Below, in pieces: positions 31,595 through 40,749 of a stretch of DNA of 64,000 nt. The DNA is taken from the NCBI RefSeq assembly GCF_003002915.1, contig NZ_PVTG01000021.1, positions 1 to 64,000 on the forward strand. The letters are read 5' to 3'. Positions within the stretch are counted from its first letter, which is position 1. The number at the start of each line of letters is the position of its first letter. Source of the stretch: Geodermatophilus tzadiensis (GTDB lineage Bacteria; Actinomycetota; Actinomycetes; Mycobacteriales; Geodermatophilaceae). The position numbers and the translations under genes are program-made. The notes beneath the pieces are model-generated. The model had not been told where the DNA came from. It searched no databases and worked only from the letters and a program-made list of their open reading frames with translations.

Positions 31595-34069
31595 CTACAC
31601 GTAGTCAGACCGGCGGAGCCAGGCGAAGGCGGCCCAGCCGGGCAGGATCGGCAACCAGAACGTGGCCAGGCGGTAGAGGAAGACCGCCGGGACGGCGACC
31701 GTGTGGTCCATCCCGGCGGCGACCAGCCCCGCGATCAGGGCGGCCTCCAGCGCGCCGAGGCCGCCGGGCGTGGGGGCGACGGCCGCGACGGCCGCGCCGG
31801 CGAGGTAGACGACGCCCACCGTCGCCAGGTCCACGCCCCCGCCGAAGGCCCGCGTGGACAGGTAGAGGCACACCAGGTAGCCGAGGGTGATCACGGCGGC
31901 GCCGCCCAGCAGGAGCGCCAGCTTCCCGGGGCGGCGCAGGGCGGCGCCGATGGCCTGGACCGACCGGTGCGCCAGCGGGACCACCCTCGCGACGACGAGC
32001 CGGCGGACGGCCGGGACGGCGAACACGGCGGCCGCCAGCGCGAGGACCGCCAGCACCCCCCACAGGACGGCCTCCGGGCGGGGGAGCCGGAGGGAGCCGA
32101 AGGCCGACTGCCCGGCCCAGACGGCGAAGACGACCATCAGGAAGACGTGCACGACCGAGCCGCCCGCGTAGCTCAGGCCGACCCCGGACGTGGCCACCGG
32201 CAGGTCGACGCCGCTCCGCTGCAGGTACCGCACGTTCAGCGCCATCCCACCGAGGCCGGCCGGTGCCAGCTTGCTCGCGAACGACGACGCGAGCTGGGCG
32301 ACGAAGGTGGTGGGCAGGCGCAGTCGCGCCGGGACGGCGCCGACGATGCTCAATGTGGCGCCCGCGTAGGTCAGCGCGGACACCGCGAGGATCCACGGCA
32401 CCCAGACCCAGTCCGCCTCCCGGACCCGCGCGACCATGCCGCCGACGTCGCCCAGCTGGGGCGCGAGGAAGTAGGTGGCGGCCACCAGCAGGACGACGGT
32501 GAGGACCGTCTTGCGGTGGATGCGCTCCAGGTCCGCCAGCGCGGGTTCCGGCACCCCGCTCCGCCGGCACACGGCGGCCCGGATCTGCGGGACCAGGTCC
32601 TTGCGGTGCTTGAGCGCGTCGCGCGTGGCACCGCTGTAGCTGTTCGGCTGCAGCCGCGGGAGTGCCGCGGCCACGGCCTCGGGCCCGAGCTCGGCGATCG
32701 CCGCGTCGACGGCCGGGTCGACGCCGACGTCCAGGGCCAGCGCGACGAGGAGCTGGGCGACGTCGGCGTCGAGGAGCGCGGGCGCGGCGGCGACCTCGCT
32801 GAACCCCCAGTCGATGAGCCACGGGGTGCCCGTGAGGTCGAGCAGGACGTTGGCGCGGCGCAGGTCGCGGTGGGCGACGGCGTGCCGGCGGAGGACGGCG
32901 ACCTGCGCCCAGATCCCGTGCAGCACCGGCCGGGGAACCGCGCTGGAGGGCAGCCGGTCGAGGGTCGAGCCGTCGACGAGGTCGTAGGACAGCAGGAACG
33001 AGTCGGACCCCACCGGGGCGACGGACCGCAGCCGGGGGGTTCGCGCACCGGCGTCCCGGACGAGCAGCGACACCAGCGCCTCGTGCTCCACGGTCCGGCG
33101 CAGCGAGGAGAACGGGCGCTCGTCCCCGACGTCCTTGAGCCGGAGGAAGCGGTAGGCCCGGAACAGCAGGTCGGCCGCGCGGTTGTCCGTCCCCATGACC
33201 TTGGCGAACACCCGGCCGCCGTCCTGCAGGGTGGCGACGTACGGCACCGAACCGCGGGCGTCGACCACGGCCGGCGCCAGGTGCGCCGGGGGCAGACCGC
33301 TTTTGGTCAGCGCGGCGGCGACCGCGGCCAGGGTCGGCCGCCTGCTGGGGCGGCCGAGCAGCAGCAGCGTCCCGGAACCCGCCAGCGCGCCGAGGACCAG
33401 CGCGACCGCGAGCGTGCCGGGGTGCGCGACGGGCACGAGCAGCCGCAGCAGCACGACCAGCGCCAGCAGGCGGGCCCCGGCGCGCCGCCACCGCCGGGAC
33501 ACGAACGGCGCCAGGACCGTGAACGACGCGGCCACCACCGCGAGGCCGTCCACGGTCAGGGTGCTGTCGGCGCCCCCGCGCCGGGCGACCTCGCGTACCA
33601 GGGCGTCGGTGTCCCCCCGGTCGACGAGCTCCCTGGCCCCCTGCGCCAGCGCTCCCGCGAGGACGCCGCCGATCAGCAGGTGGCCCAGCAGCCGCGGATG
33701 GCGCGTCGCCAGCGGCGTGACCCACGCCGCGACGACCGACGCGAGGACCAGCAGGGTTCCCGCGCCGGCCAGGATCCGCCCGACCGTGGGCGTCAGGAAC
33801 GACAGCCGCTGGACGAGGTCCTCGTCCAGCGCCGTCGCCGCGTCGCGCGCCCACCGCGCGAGGAGGACGAGCAGCAGGGCGAGGACGGCGAACGCGACGG
33901 TGCGGAGGACGTCGCTCGGCGACCGCTCGTAGCCGGTGATCTCCTCCTCGGTGTGGTCCCCCGCCCCCGGAGGGCTCGGGCGCGCCGCCGGGACCGGTCC
34001 GCTCGGCTGAGCGGCCGTCGCCCGCGGCGGGCGTGGGCTCGGGAGCGCCGTGCCTCCGGTCCGGTCCAT
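31595..34069 (-). CDS. Kinase-like / lysylphosphatidylglycerol synthase-TM-like membrane protein
   Basis: An 824-aa fusion. A first block of membrane helices (about residues 55-260, with VLRTVAFAVLALLLVLLARW at its start) is followed by a protein-kinase-like domain: FAKVMGTDNRAADLL, HEALVSLLV, the catalytic-loop-like AHRDLRRANVLLD (near 400) and LIDWGF (near 416, D-x-G position). The C-terminal third (about 525-815) is the polytopic UPF0104/LPG_synthase_TM domain with SSFASKLAPAGLGGMALNVRYL and PTPGGLGALEAALIAG. It may move or flip a lipid or polyprenyl-linked substrate under control of the kinase-like part. ATG 34069 follows GGGAGGGG; the upstream in-frame extension to 34162 is not needed. 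It is a recurrent actinobacterial architecture of undetermined function. Confidence 0.83.
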   Translation of the reverse strand: MDRTGGTALPSPRPPRATAAQPSGPVPAARPSPPGAGDHTEEEITGYERSPSDVLRTVAFAVLALLLVLLARWARDAATALDEDLVQRLSFLTPTVGRILAGAGTLLVLASVVAAWVTPLATRHPRLLGHLLIGGVLAGALAQGARELVDRGDTDALVREVARRGGADSTLTVDGLAVVAASFTVLAPFVSRRWRRAGARLLALVVLLRLLVPVAHPGTLAVALVLGALAGSGTLLLLGRPSRRPTLAAVAAALTKSGLPPAHLAPAVVDARGSVPYVATLQDGGRVFAKVMGTDNRAADLLFRAYRFLRLKDVGDERPFSSLRRTVEHEALVSLLVRDAGARTPRLRSVAPVGSDSFLLSYDLVDGSTLDRLPSSAVPRPVLHGIWAQVAVLRRHAVAHRDLRRANVLLDLTGTPWLIDWGFSEVAAAPALLDADVAQLLVALALDVGVDPAVDAAIAELGPEAVAAALPRLQPNSYSGATRDALKHRKDLVPQIRAAVCRRSGVPEPALADLERIHRKTVLTVVLLVAATYFLAPQLGDVGGMVARVREADWVWVPWILAVSALTYAGATLSIVGAVPARLRLPTTFVAQLASSFASKLAPAGLGGMALNVRYLQRSGVDLPVATSGVGLSYAGGSVVHVFLMVVFAVWAGQSAFGSLRLPRPEAVLWGVLAVLALAAAVFAVPAVRRLVVARVVPLAHRSVQAIGAALRRPGKLALLLGGAAVITLGYLVCLYLSTRAFGGGVDLATVGVVYLAGAAVAAVAPTPGGLGALEAALIAGLVAAGMDHTVAVPAVFLYRLATFWLPILPGWAAFAWLRRSDYV

Positions 34070-34244
34070 GCGTCCACCCCTCCCGGCCACGTCGCCGGGC
34101 CGGGCGGCACGCCTGACGTGGCGCGGGAGGGGAGGGCCCCGGTCGACGGACTCGGCGGGCAACGAGGGTAGGGGCGGACGCCCCGCGGCGGGGCCCGGTG
34201 GCGCACGGGCCGCCCGGCGGGCTCCAAGTAGAGGGAACGGCGAA

Positions 34245-34275
34245 CGCCCCGACCCGGGGACACGGGGTCGGGGCG
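34245..34275 (-). terminator. Hairpin terminator after the small membrane protein gene
   Basis: CGCCCCGACCC (34245-34255) pairs with GGGTCGGGGCG (34265-34275), an 11-bp perfect stem with a nine-base loop. It begins 14 bases beyond the 3' end of the leftward gene at 34289 and upstream of the kinase-flippase gene, so it should separate the two transcripts. Confidence 0.7.
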
Positions 34276-34288
34276 CTCGGACGGGGCG

Positions 34289-34909
34289 TCAGTCGCGCGA
34301 CCGGCTCGACCACCCCGCCGCGGCGATGCCCAGGCCGAAGACGACGGTGCCCGGGATGATCCCCCAGCCCTCCACCGGGAGCACGCCCGCCAGCACGCCG
34401 CCGACCGGCAGGGCGACCAGCGAGAGCGCCACCGGCGCCGGCAGCAGCCGGTGCCGCAGCGCCCCGATCGCGATGAGCAGCGGGCCGAGCAGCGTGGCCG
34501 TGCCCGCCAGCGCGCTGAACCACAGGGTCGCCTCCTCGATGGCGGCGAACCCGTCGTGCAGGGCCGGCGCGACATAGGCCTCGGTGTAGCCGCCGACCGG
34601 GATGAGGGTCAGCCCGACCCACAGCACCGCCAGCCCGACCGTGGCGACCCGGGAGGGGGCGAGGCGGGCGGCCAGGGCACCGGCCCCGGCGGCGATCAGC
34701 AGCGCGCCGGCGCTGAAGACGACGTGCGCGGCCACCCAGGTCGCGGCGGAGTGGGCCGCGGCGCTGTGCTCCATCGGGTGCAGGGCGTTGCCGGCGGCGA
34801 ACAGCAGGCCGCCGGCGGTGACGGCCAGTCCGCGCAGGGGCAGGCCGGGCCGGTGGTCGGCGACGGCCGGGGCCGGGGTGGACGGGGTGGGCAGGGCGGT
34901 GGCGGTCAC
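34289..34909 (-). CDS. Integral membrane protein, 206 aa
   Basis: A hydrophobic protein with about six membrane helices: LAVTAGGLLFAAGNALHP, WVAAHVVFSAGALLIAAGAGAL, VATVGLAVLWVGLTLIPVGGY, LWFSALAGTATLLGPLLIAIG, VALSLVALPVGGVLAGVL and IIPGTVVFGLGIAAAGW. A conserved-looking NALHPMEHS lies after the first helix and YVAPALHDGF after the third; these His residues could bind metal or haem, but that is a guess. It ends in the basic RSRD. No enzyme family is recognised. The gene is divergent from the hemerythrin gene, separated by about 165 bases. Confidence 0.78.
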   Translation of the reverse strand: MTATALPTPSTPAPAVADHRPGLPLRGLAVTAGGLLFAAGNALHPMEHSAAAHSAATWVAAHVVFSAGALLIAAGAGALAARLAPSRVATVGLAVLWVGLTLIPVGGYTEAYVAPALHDGFAAIEEATLWFSALAGTATLLGPLLIAIGALRHRLLPAPVALSLVALPVGGVLAGVLPVEGWGIIPGTVVFGLGIAAAGWSSRSRD

Positions 34910-35075
34910 GGCGTCTCCTCGGGTCGGAGCGGGTCGGGGTGACCCGGTCGGCGACCACCGTGACGGCGGCTCCTTACCGCGGTCTTGCCGCCGGTCGGCG
35001 CCGGCACTGCAAGCGGCCGGTAAGCGGTCCGCGCGAGCGTCCCCAGCGACCGACCCCGCTCCTGGAGGAACAGTG

Positions 35076-35756
35076 ATGACCCGCTCCTACCCCGTCCGCG
35101 TCCGCCCCCGCACCGACGGCGACCTCGTTCCCGACGTCCTGGGCATGCGGCTGGCGCACCGGGCGATGCTGCGCGACGCGAACCGGCTTCCCGACCTGGC
35201 CGAGCGGCTCGCCGCCGGGACCTGCGACGCGCGGCGCGCCGACGCCGTGGCCCGCTACGTCCGGGACTTCGCCGACTCGGTGCACCACCACCACAGCGTC
35301 GAGGACGAGGTCCTCTGGCCGGTGCTGGCCGCCTCCGCCGGCCCGCACGTCGACCTCACCGAGCTGTCCGACGACCACGCCGCCCTCGATCCCGCGCTCG
35401 CCCGGCTGCGCACCACCGCCGACGCCTTCCGCGCCCGCCCCGGCGAGGACACCGCCACCGCCCTGGCCGTGGAGCTCGCCGACCTGCGCGACACCCTCAC
35501 CGAGCACATCGGCGACGAGGAGGCCTCGGTCTTCCCGGTGATCGAGCGGTACGTGTCGGTCGCCGACTGGGCCGCGGTCAAGGCCCGCATCCGCAAGCGC
35601 GCGAAGCTCTCCTTCGAGGCTCCTCGGGTGCTCGCCGTCGCCACCGACGCCGAGCGCGCGGCGATCGAGGCGGACGGCGGACCGGCGCTCCGGGTCCTCC
35701 TCGCCGTCCTTGTCCCGCCGTTCCGCCGCCGCGAGCGCGCCGTCTTCGGGGTCTGA
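35076..35756 (+). CDS. Hemerythrin HHE-domain protein
   Basis: A 226-aa protein starting at ATG 35076, shortly after GGAGGAA. The four-helix di-iron fold is visible in MRLAHRAMLRDANRLPDLA (His near residue 28), DSVHHHHSVEDEVLWPVL (H-x3-E, near 69-77), LSDDHAALDPALARL (near 106) and LTEHIGDEEASVFPVIERY (H-x4-E, near 147-152). Such proteins bind oxygen or nitric oxide, or repair iron-sulfur sites, in the cytoplasm. The C-terminal 60 residues are a common actinobacterial extension. The stop lies base to base against the stop of the convergent SARP gene. Confidence 0.9.
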   Translation: MTRSYPVRVRPRTDGDLVPDVLGMRLAHRAMLRDANRLPDLAERLAAGTCDARRADAVARYVRDFADSVHHHHSVEDEVLWPVLAASAGPHVDLTELSDDHAALDPALARLRTTADAFRARPGEDTATALAVELADLRDTLTEHIGDEEASVFPVIERYVSVADWAAVKARIRKRAKLSFEAPRVLAVATDAERAAIEADGGPALRVLLAVLVPPFRRRERAVFGV

Positions 35757-38700
35757 TCAGACGCCGACGGCGGCCAGCTGCGCGGCCAGCTCCGCCCGCA
35801 CCCGCTCGGCACCGCGCCGGGCGGCGGCCGCGGCGCCGGCGTCCCCGAGGGCGTCGGCGACCGCGGCCAGCGCGTCGTCCACCGGGCCGACGACGAGGGT
35901 GCCGGAGTCCAGCCCGGCGATCCGGCCGGCCCAGGGCAGCAGCTCGTCGCGGACCCGCCGCGCCGTCGCCAGGTCCCCCAGCCGGGCGGCGGCGTGCGCG
36001 CGCAGCGTCGTGGACGCCAGCCAGTAGTAGTCGCGGCTGATCGGCCGGCGCACCGCCCAGGCCGCGCGGGCGTCGTCCGTCCGCCCGGCGTCGAGCAGCC
36101 CGAGGACGACGGCGTCGGTGAGCGCCCCCGGCATCGCCGCGTGCAGCCACTCGAGCTCGGGCACCACCGGGGTGAGGTCGCCGCGGGCGAAGCCGGCCAC
36201 GAACCGGCCGACCAGCGCCATCAGCCCGCCGTTCATCGCGCCGGTCTCGACCAGGTGCGCGGCCACCTGCTCGTAGCGCGCCCGCCCCTCGTCGGAGCGG
36301 CCGGCCAGCACGAGCAGCGCGCCGGAGAAGACCTGCAGGGCGCCGAGCACGTGGCCCAGCTGGCCGGCATCGGCCAGCGCGACCGCGGTGTCGACGTGCC
36401 GGCGGGCCGCGACCAGGTCGGTCCGCGCCGAGGCGGCGAGGAACAGCAGCCAGTGCGCCACCGCCCGGTGGTCGGTCATCCCGGCCGCGGTCGCCACCGC
36501 GCGCAGCTCCTCGGCCAGCGGCTCCCGGACGGCGGCCAGGTGCGGACCCAGCGCCGCGTACGCCCGCACGTTGAGCGCCGCGCACAGCAGCCGGGCGGCG
36601 TCCGGACCGGTCGCCGCCCGCGCCAGGCGCACCGCCTCCGCGCTGGCCGCGTCGGTGCGCTCGTCGTCGACGCCCTCCACCTCCCGCACCAGCGCGACCA
36701 GCAGCCGGCAGCGCACGTCCCCGGGCAGGTCGTCGCCGGCGGGGGTCTCCAGCAGCTCCAGCAGCGGGTCCAGCAGCTCGGGGTCCTGCGCGCCGTCGTC
36801 GCGGACGGTCCACACCAGCGGCGCGTCCCACGCGGCCAGCGCGGCGACCAGCAGGTCGCGCCGGCCCAGCCGCCGGGCGGTCCGGACGGCGTCCCGCTGC
36901 TGGGCCCGCGCGGCCACGACGTCCCCGGCGCGGGCGTGCGCGGAGATCGCCGGCAGCAGCACGTCGAGCTCCTCGACCATCCCGCGCCGGCCCGCCAGCT
37001 CCAGCAGCCGCAGCGCCGACGCCCACTGCCGCGCCTCCTCCGCCGCGGCGCCCAGCCGGCCGGCCTCCCGCGCCGCCGCGACGACGTACGGGACGGCGTC
37101 GGCGGCGGTGCGCGGCCCGGCGGCGGCGACGGCGTGGTGGGCCAGCGTCGCGGCGTCCACCCCGTCCTGGTCGCGCAGCGCCGCCAGCGCGGCGGCGTGC
37201 ACCCGCGCGCGGCGCAGCAGCGGCGTGTCCTCGTAGAGCACGTCGCGCACCAGGGCGTGGGTGAACCGCACCCGCCCCGGAGCCGGCTCGTCGAGCAGCC
37301 CGGCCAACACCGCGGTCTCCAGGGCGTCGAGCAGCTCGTCGACGTCCCGCCCGGCCACGGCCGCCAGCACGTCGACGTCGGCCTCCCGGCCCAGCACCGC
37401 GGCCTGGCGCAACGCCGTCACAGCCGGCCCGGGCAGCCGCTCCACCCGCCGGCGCAGCACGTCGCGCACCCCCGTCGGCACCCCGGTGCGCGCCGCGCCG
37501 CGCCCCTCGGCGACCAGCAGCCGGGTCAGCTCGCGGACGAAGAGCGGGTTGCCGTCGGTGCGCTCGCGCAGCAGCCGCAGCTCCTCGTCCCCGGCGTCCT
37601 CCAGCCCGTGCTGCCGGGCCAGGACGGCGATGCCGGCGGCGTCCAGCCCGCGCAGCTGCAGGTGCCGCGCCCCGGCCGAGGCCAGCGCGGCCCGGGTGGC
37701 GCCCAGCGCCTCGCCGTCCTCGGCGTCCCGGTAGGTCGCCAGCACCAGCAGCGGGCGGTCGTCGAGGGAGTCCACGACCTGGCGCAGCAGCTGCAGGGTG
37801 AGCTCGTCGGCGCGGTGGACGTCGTCCAGCACGACGAGCAGCGGCTGCTCCCGGAGGGCGTCGCGCAGCCGGTCGGCGACCGCGCGCGCCAGCCAGAAGG
37901 CGGTGTCCTCGCGCAACGGGGGGCCGCCGAGCGCGCGGGTGATCTCGGTCCAGGGCCAGGCCGGGGGAGCGCCGTCCACCTCGGGGCAGCGTCCCTCGAC
38001 GACCCGCCAGCCGGTCCCGCGCAGCTGCGCCGCGGCGGCCTCGACCAGGGTGGTCTTGCCCGCCCCGGCCTCCCCGGCGACCCAGACGACGTGCGTCCCC
38101 TCCCCGGCCAGCTCGAGCAGCCGGCGGAGCTCGGCGGGCCGGGCGGGCGCCGGCGGCGGGGGTGGGGGTGCCGGGGCGGCCGGCAGCGGCACGCTGGGCG
38201 GCGCCGGCAGGTCGAGGGCGGGCGCCTGCCCGAGCACGGCCGCCTCCAGGTCGCGCAGCCCGCGGCCCGGGTCGACGCCGAGCTCCTCGGCCAGGTGCTC
38301 GCGGGCCCGGCGCAGCACGGCGAGGGCGTCGCCCTGCCGGCCGCTGCGGTAGAGCGCCAGGGCGAGCAGCCGCACGGCCTCCTCCCGGCCGGGGTGGTCG
38401 TGCAGGTGGCGTTCCAGCTCGGGGACGACGGCCGGCGCCCGCCCGAGCGAGAGGTCCGCGTCGGCGCGCAGCTCGAGGGCGACCAGCCGCAGCTCCTCCA
38501 GCCGCGCGATCTCGGGCGCGGCCCAGGAGGCGTCCGCCGAGCCGGCGTAGGCCGGGCCGGACCAGCAGCGCAGCGCCTCCTCCAGCAGCCGGCGCCGCGT
38601 CGCGACGTCGTCGGAGGCGTGCGCCCGGGCGACGAGGTCCTCGAACAGCCAGGCGTCGACGGCCTCCCGGGGCAGCTGCAGCCGGTAGCCCGGCGCCACG

Positions 38701-39026
38701 CTGACCACGACGGTCGCGCCCGACCGGCGACCACCGGCCGGCTCCAGGGCCCGCCGCAGCCGGGAGACGTGCACCTGCAGCGCGGCCAGGGCCTTGGGCG
38801 GCGGCTCGCCGTCCCAGAGGTCCTCGAGCAGGCGGTCGGTGGAGACCACGTGCCCGCCGGCGAGCACCAGCCGGGCGAGCACCGACTGCTGCCGTGGGCC
38901 GCCCAGCGCCGCCGGCTGCCCGGCGACCGTGGCCTGCACGGGCCCGAGCACGGACACCGCGACCGGCGGGACGTCGACGGGCGGGACCTCGTCGACAGGC
39001 GGGACCTCGGGGACGGGAGCAGCCAT
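35757..39026 (-). CDS. SARP/AfsR-type transcriptional regulator with AAA ATPase and TPR-like region
   Basis: A 1089-aa protein. After a Pro/Val-rich lead come the OmpR-type winged helix (about residues 22-118: VSVLGPVQATVAG, GPRQQSVLARLVLAGG, LQVHVSRLRRAL, VAPGYRL) and the bacterial transcriptional activation domain (about 120-265: AWLFEDLVARA, ELRADADLSLGR, GREEAVRLLALALYRSGRQGDAL). A proline linker leads to an AAA/STAND-like ATPase with GEAGAGKTTLVEAA (Walker A, near 318) and LLVVLDDVHRADE (Walker B, near 400). The remaining 550 residues are Ala-rich helices typical of TPR sensor regions. The family activates secondary-metabolism or developmental genes; no target operon is adjacent. A TAGGTT -10-like element (39036-39041) only ten bases ahead of the ATG suggests a nearly leaderless message. 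Confidence 0.88.
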   Translation of the reverse strand: MAAPVPEVPPVDEVPPVDVPPVAVSVLGPVQATVAGQPAALGGPRQQSVLARLVLAGGHVVSTDRLLEDLWDGEPPPKALAALQVHVSRLRRALEPAGGRRSGATVVVSVAPGYRLQLPREAVDAWLFEDLVARAHASDDVATRRRLLEEALRCWSGPAYAGSADASWAAPEIARLEELRLVALELRADADLSLGRAPAVVPELERHLHDHPGREEAVRLLALALYRSGRQGDALAVLRRAREHLAEELGVDPGRGLRDLEAAVLGQAPALDLPAPPSVPLPAAPAPPPPPPAPARPAELRRLLELAGEGTHVVWVAGEAGAGKTTLVEAAAAQLRGTGWRVVEGRCPEVDGAPPAWPWTEITRALGGPPLREDTAFWLARAVADRLRDALREQPLLVVLDDVHRADELTLQLLRQVVDSLDDRPLLVLATYRDAEDGEALGATRAALASAGARHLQLRGLDAAGIAVLARQHGLEDAGDEELRLLRERTDGNPLFVRELTRLLVAEGRGAARTGVPTGVRDVLRRRVERLPGPAVTALRQAAVLGREADVDVLAAVAGRDVDELLDALETAVLAGLLDEPAPGRVRFTHALVRDVLYEDTPLLRRARVHAAALAALRDQDGVDAATLAHHAVAAAGPRTAADAVPYVVAAAREAGRLGAAAEEARQWASALRLLELAGRRGMVEELDVLLPAISAHARAGDVVAARAQQRDAVRTARRLGRRDLLVAALAAWDAPLVWTVRDDGAQDPELLDPLLELLETPAGDDLPGDVRCRLLVALVREVEGVDDERTDAASAEAVRLARAATGPDAARLLCAALNVRAYAALGPHLAAVREPLAEELRAVATAAGMTDHRAVAHWLLFLAASARTDLVAARRHVDTAVALADAGQLGHVLGALQVFSGALLVLAGRSDEGRARYEQVAAHLVETGAMNGGLMALVGRFVAGFARGDLTPVVPELEWLHAAMPGALTDAVVLGLLDAGRTDDARAAWAVRRPISRDYYWLASTTLRAHAAARLGDLATARRVRDELLPWAGRIAGLDSGTLVVGPVDDALAAVADALGDAGAAAAARRGAERVRAELAAQLAAVGV

Positions 39027-39121
39027 GGCGCGCAGAACCTAACCGGGCGGGCACGCGGTGCGCCGCCGACGGGCGGACGGAGCGGCGGGCGTGTCCCGTC
39101 CTGTCGACGGCGGCGGCACCG

Positions 39122-39640
39122 CTACAGCCAGGCCTCGATCTCGTCCAGCTGCGCGTGGGTGAGCCCGACGTAGAGGTCCGGCGCGACCACCAGCACGTGC
39201 GGGTTCGCGGCCAGCCAGTCACCGGTGTCGGCGGCCTGCTCGGCCAGGTCGTCGTCGATCCACACGATCCGCCGGTCCGGCTCGGACTCGGCGACCTCGC
39301 GGGCGACGTCGAGCTTCCACCAGCCCGACGCGCCACCGAACACCCCGAGGAAGCCGGTCGGCGCGGTGTTCGCCCGGCCGTGGGTCCGCAGCCCCCGCGG
39401 CAGCCCCATCGGCTCGGCCAGCAGCCGGTCGGCGTCCGTCGTCCAGGTGGTCAGCCACTGGATCTCCACCCGGCCCGACTCGTGCAGCTCCCGCAGCCGC
39501 GCGGTGATCGTCGGGTCCCAGGACAGCAGGAAGCCGTTGAACGTGCCCCGCCGCCAACCGTCCGGCAGGTCCCGCCGCGGCGCATTGAGCACGCCGTCGA
39601 CGTCGAGCAACAGGATCGGACGGTCCCGGGCCGAGCTCAT
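39122..39640 (-). CDS. HAD-like domain protein
   Basis: A 172-aa protein with the HAD motif I ILLLDVDGVLN (residues about 8-18), motif II-like IQWLTTWTTDAD (about 58-70) with the Thr, and RIVWIDDDLAEQA (about 119-131) as the acidic motif IV. There is no large cap insertion. Members of this short family are probably small-molecule or nucleic-acid phosphatases; no substrate can be named. ATG 39640 is preceded by GGAGGAG on the minus strand. The open frame extends upstream to 39844 but without protein character. A fragment of a similar gene end is at 31556-31588. Confidence 0.82.
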   Translation of the reverse strand: MSSARDRPILLLDVDGVLNAPRRDLPDGWRRGTFNGFLLSWDPTITARLRELHESGRVEIQWLTTWTTDADRLLAEPMGLPRGLRTHGRANTAPTGFLGVFGGASGWWKLDVAREVAESEPDRRIVWIDDDLAEQAADTGDWLAANPHVLVVAPDLYVGLTHAQLDEIEAWL

Positions 39641-39737
39641 GGCGCTCCTCCGGCTGCCGCGGACGGACAAGCAGGCAGCCCCTACCCACGCCAGGCCATG
39701 AGATTGCTCCCGGTTCCTTGAGCGCTCAGTCGCACGC

Positions 39738-39759
39738 CTGACCCGAAGGGGTGAGGAGC
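39738..39759. repeat. Left copy of a 22-bp direct repeat
   Basis: An exact 22-bp match to 43426-43447, with core CCCGAAGGGGTGAGGAGC. Similarity continues to the left for about ten more bases (AGTCGC then one mismatch). The copy lies between the HAD gene and the DUF4407 partner gene. The pair brackets about 3.7 kb that contains the first DUF4407 operon, a lipoprotein and a toxin-antitoxin module. Confidence 0.75.
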
Positions 39760-39861
39760 CCCTGCCTCCCGTCGGCCTCTCCCGGTACGAACCACGAGGA
39801 CTCCGGAACGGAGGGGTCCGTTTGGTCGGACGAGCGGGTGTCACCCGCGGGTGGGGGAGAC

Positions 39862-40749
39862 GTGTTCCGGGAACCGCTGCGCCGGGATCCGCTCGTCGTC
39901 GGCTGGGCGGTCGTCCTGCTGCTCGCCGGCTTCGTCGCGCTGAACGGCAACACCGAGTGGAGCGGTTCCCTCGAGGCCGACCGCGTCGCCGGCTTCCTCA
40001 AGGACCTCGCCGAGGCGTTCCTCTGGTCCTTCTTCCTCCTCCTGCTCCTCGCCTGGCTGCGCGCGAAGGCATGGCGGTGGACCGGCGGCAGCAGTCCGGT
40101 GCGCCGCACGGGCGGCGGTGGGGGAGCGCGGCGGCCGGACTCGTCCCTGCCGTGGACCGACCGCTGGATCCGCGACTGGCGCGAGGAGGACGCCCAGCGG
40201 CGCTCCTCCGGGACGGCGGACGGCGAGCCGCGGTTCATCGCCTGCCGGCACGGCGTCCCCGCGGACGGCGGCCCGCACGACAGCCAGGTGCCCGTGCTGC
40301 GCGCGCTGTCGGTGAGCCACACGATCGTCCGGCCCGGGTCGCGCGTCCTGGTCACCTGGTGCTTCGAGCACGCGCTCGACGTCCTCGTCGACGGCCGCGC
40401 GGGCCACCCGCCGTGCGGCGAGGCGATGGTCCGGGTCGACGCCAGCCGGCGCATCGAGGTGGTCGGCCGCAACCGCTTCACGACGATGCCCGCGGCCACG
40501 CCGATGGTGGCCGCCGTCGCCGTGCCGCAGCTCGACCTCCCCACCGTGAGCGCACCGCCGCCGGTGTCGCTGCACTCCGACGTCGCGGCGACCGTCGGTG
40601 CGCCGTCGCCGGTCACCCAGCGGCTCGACGCCTTCTGGGCCGACCAGGAGGCCCTCCGCCCGCAGTTCGAGGCGTCGCCCCGCTTCGTGGGCGTCCCCTC
40701 CTCCCTCGTCGACAGCCTGCGCAATGCCGGCCGGAAGGACCCGAAGTGA
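39862..40749 (+). CDS. Two-helix membrane protein, partner of DUF4407
   Basis: A 295-aa protein starting at GTG 39862 behind GGGGGAGA. Two membrane helices (about residues 10-29, LVVGWAVVLLLAGFVALNG; and 45-63, AFLWSFFLLLLLAWLRA) are followed by a basic linker and a cytoplasmic or exposed domain. Within it, VSHTIVRPGSRVLVTWCFEHALDVLVDG and IEVVGRNRFTTM look like strands of an Ig-like fold. The end is a Pro/Val-rich stretch and a helical tail with QRLDAFWADQEALRP. I know no function. The stop overlaps the DUF4407 start by GTGA, so the two are translated together and likely form a complex. Confidence 0.75.
   Translation: MFREPLRRDPLVVGWAVVLLLAGFVALNGNTEWSGSLEADRVAGFLKDLAEAFLWSFFLLLLLAWLRAKAWRWTGGSSPVRRTGGGGGARRPDSSLPWTDRWIRDWREEDAQRRSSGTADGEPRFIACRHGVPADGGPHDSQVPVLRALSVSHTIVRPGSRVLVTWCFEHALDVLVDGRAGHPPCGEAMVRVDASRRIEVVGRNRFTTMPAATPMVAAVAVPQLDLPTVSAPPPVSLHSDVAATVGAPSPVTQRLDAFWADQEALRPQFEASPRFVGVPSSLVDSLRNAGRKDPK

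Noticed and set aside
31592-34171. 859-codon + strand frame opposite the kinase-flippase gene
   Set aside because: Composed of Gln/Arg/Gly/Asp-rich antisense translation without any domain; a shadow.
31605-34958. 1117-codon leftward frame overlapping the kinase-flippase gene
   Set aside because: It is Arg/Ala/Gly-only low complexity in another frame of the same strand; the overlapping frame has clear membrane helices and kinase motifs.
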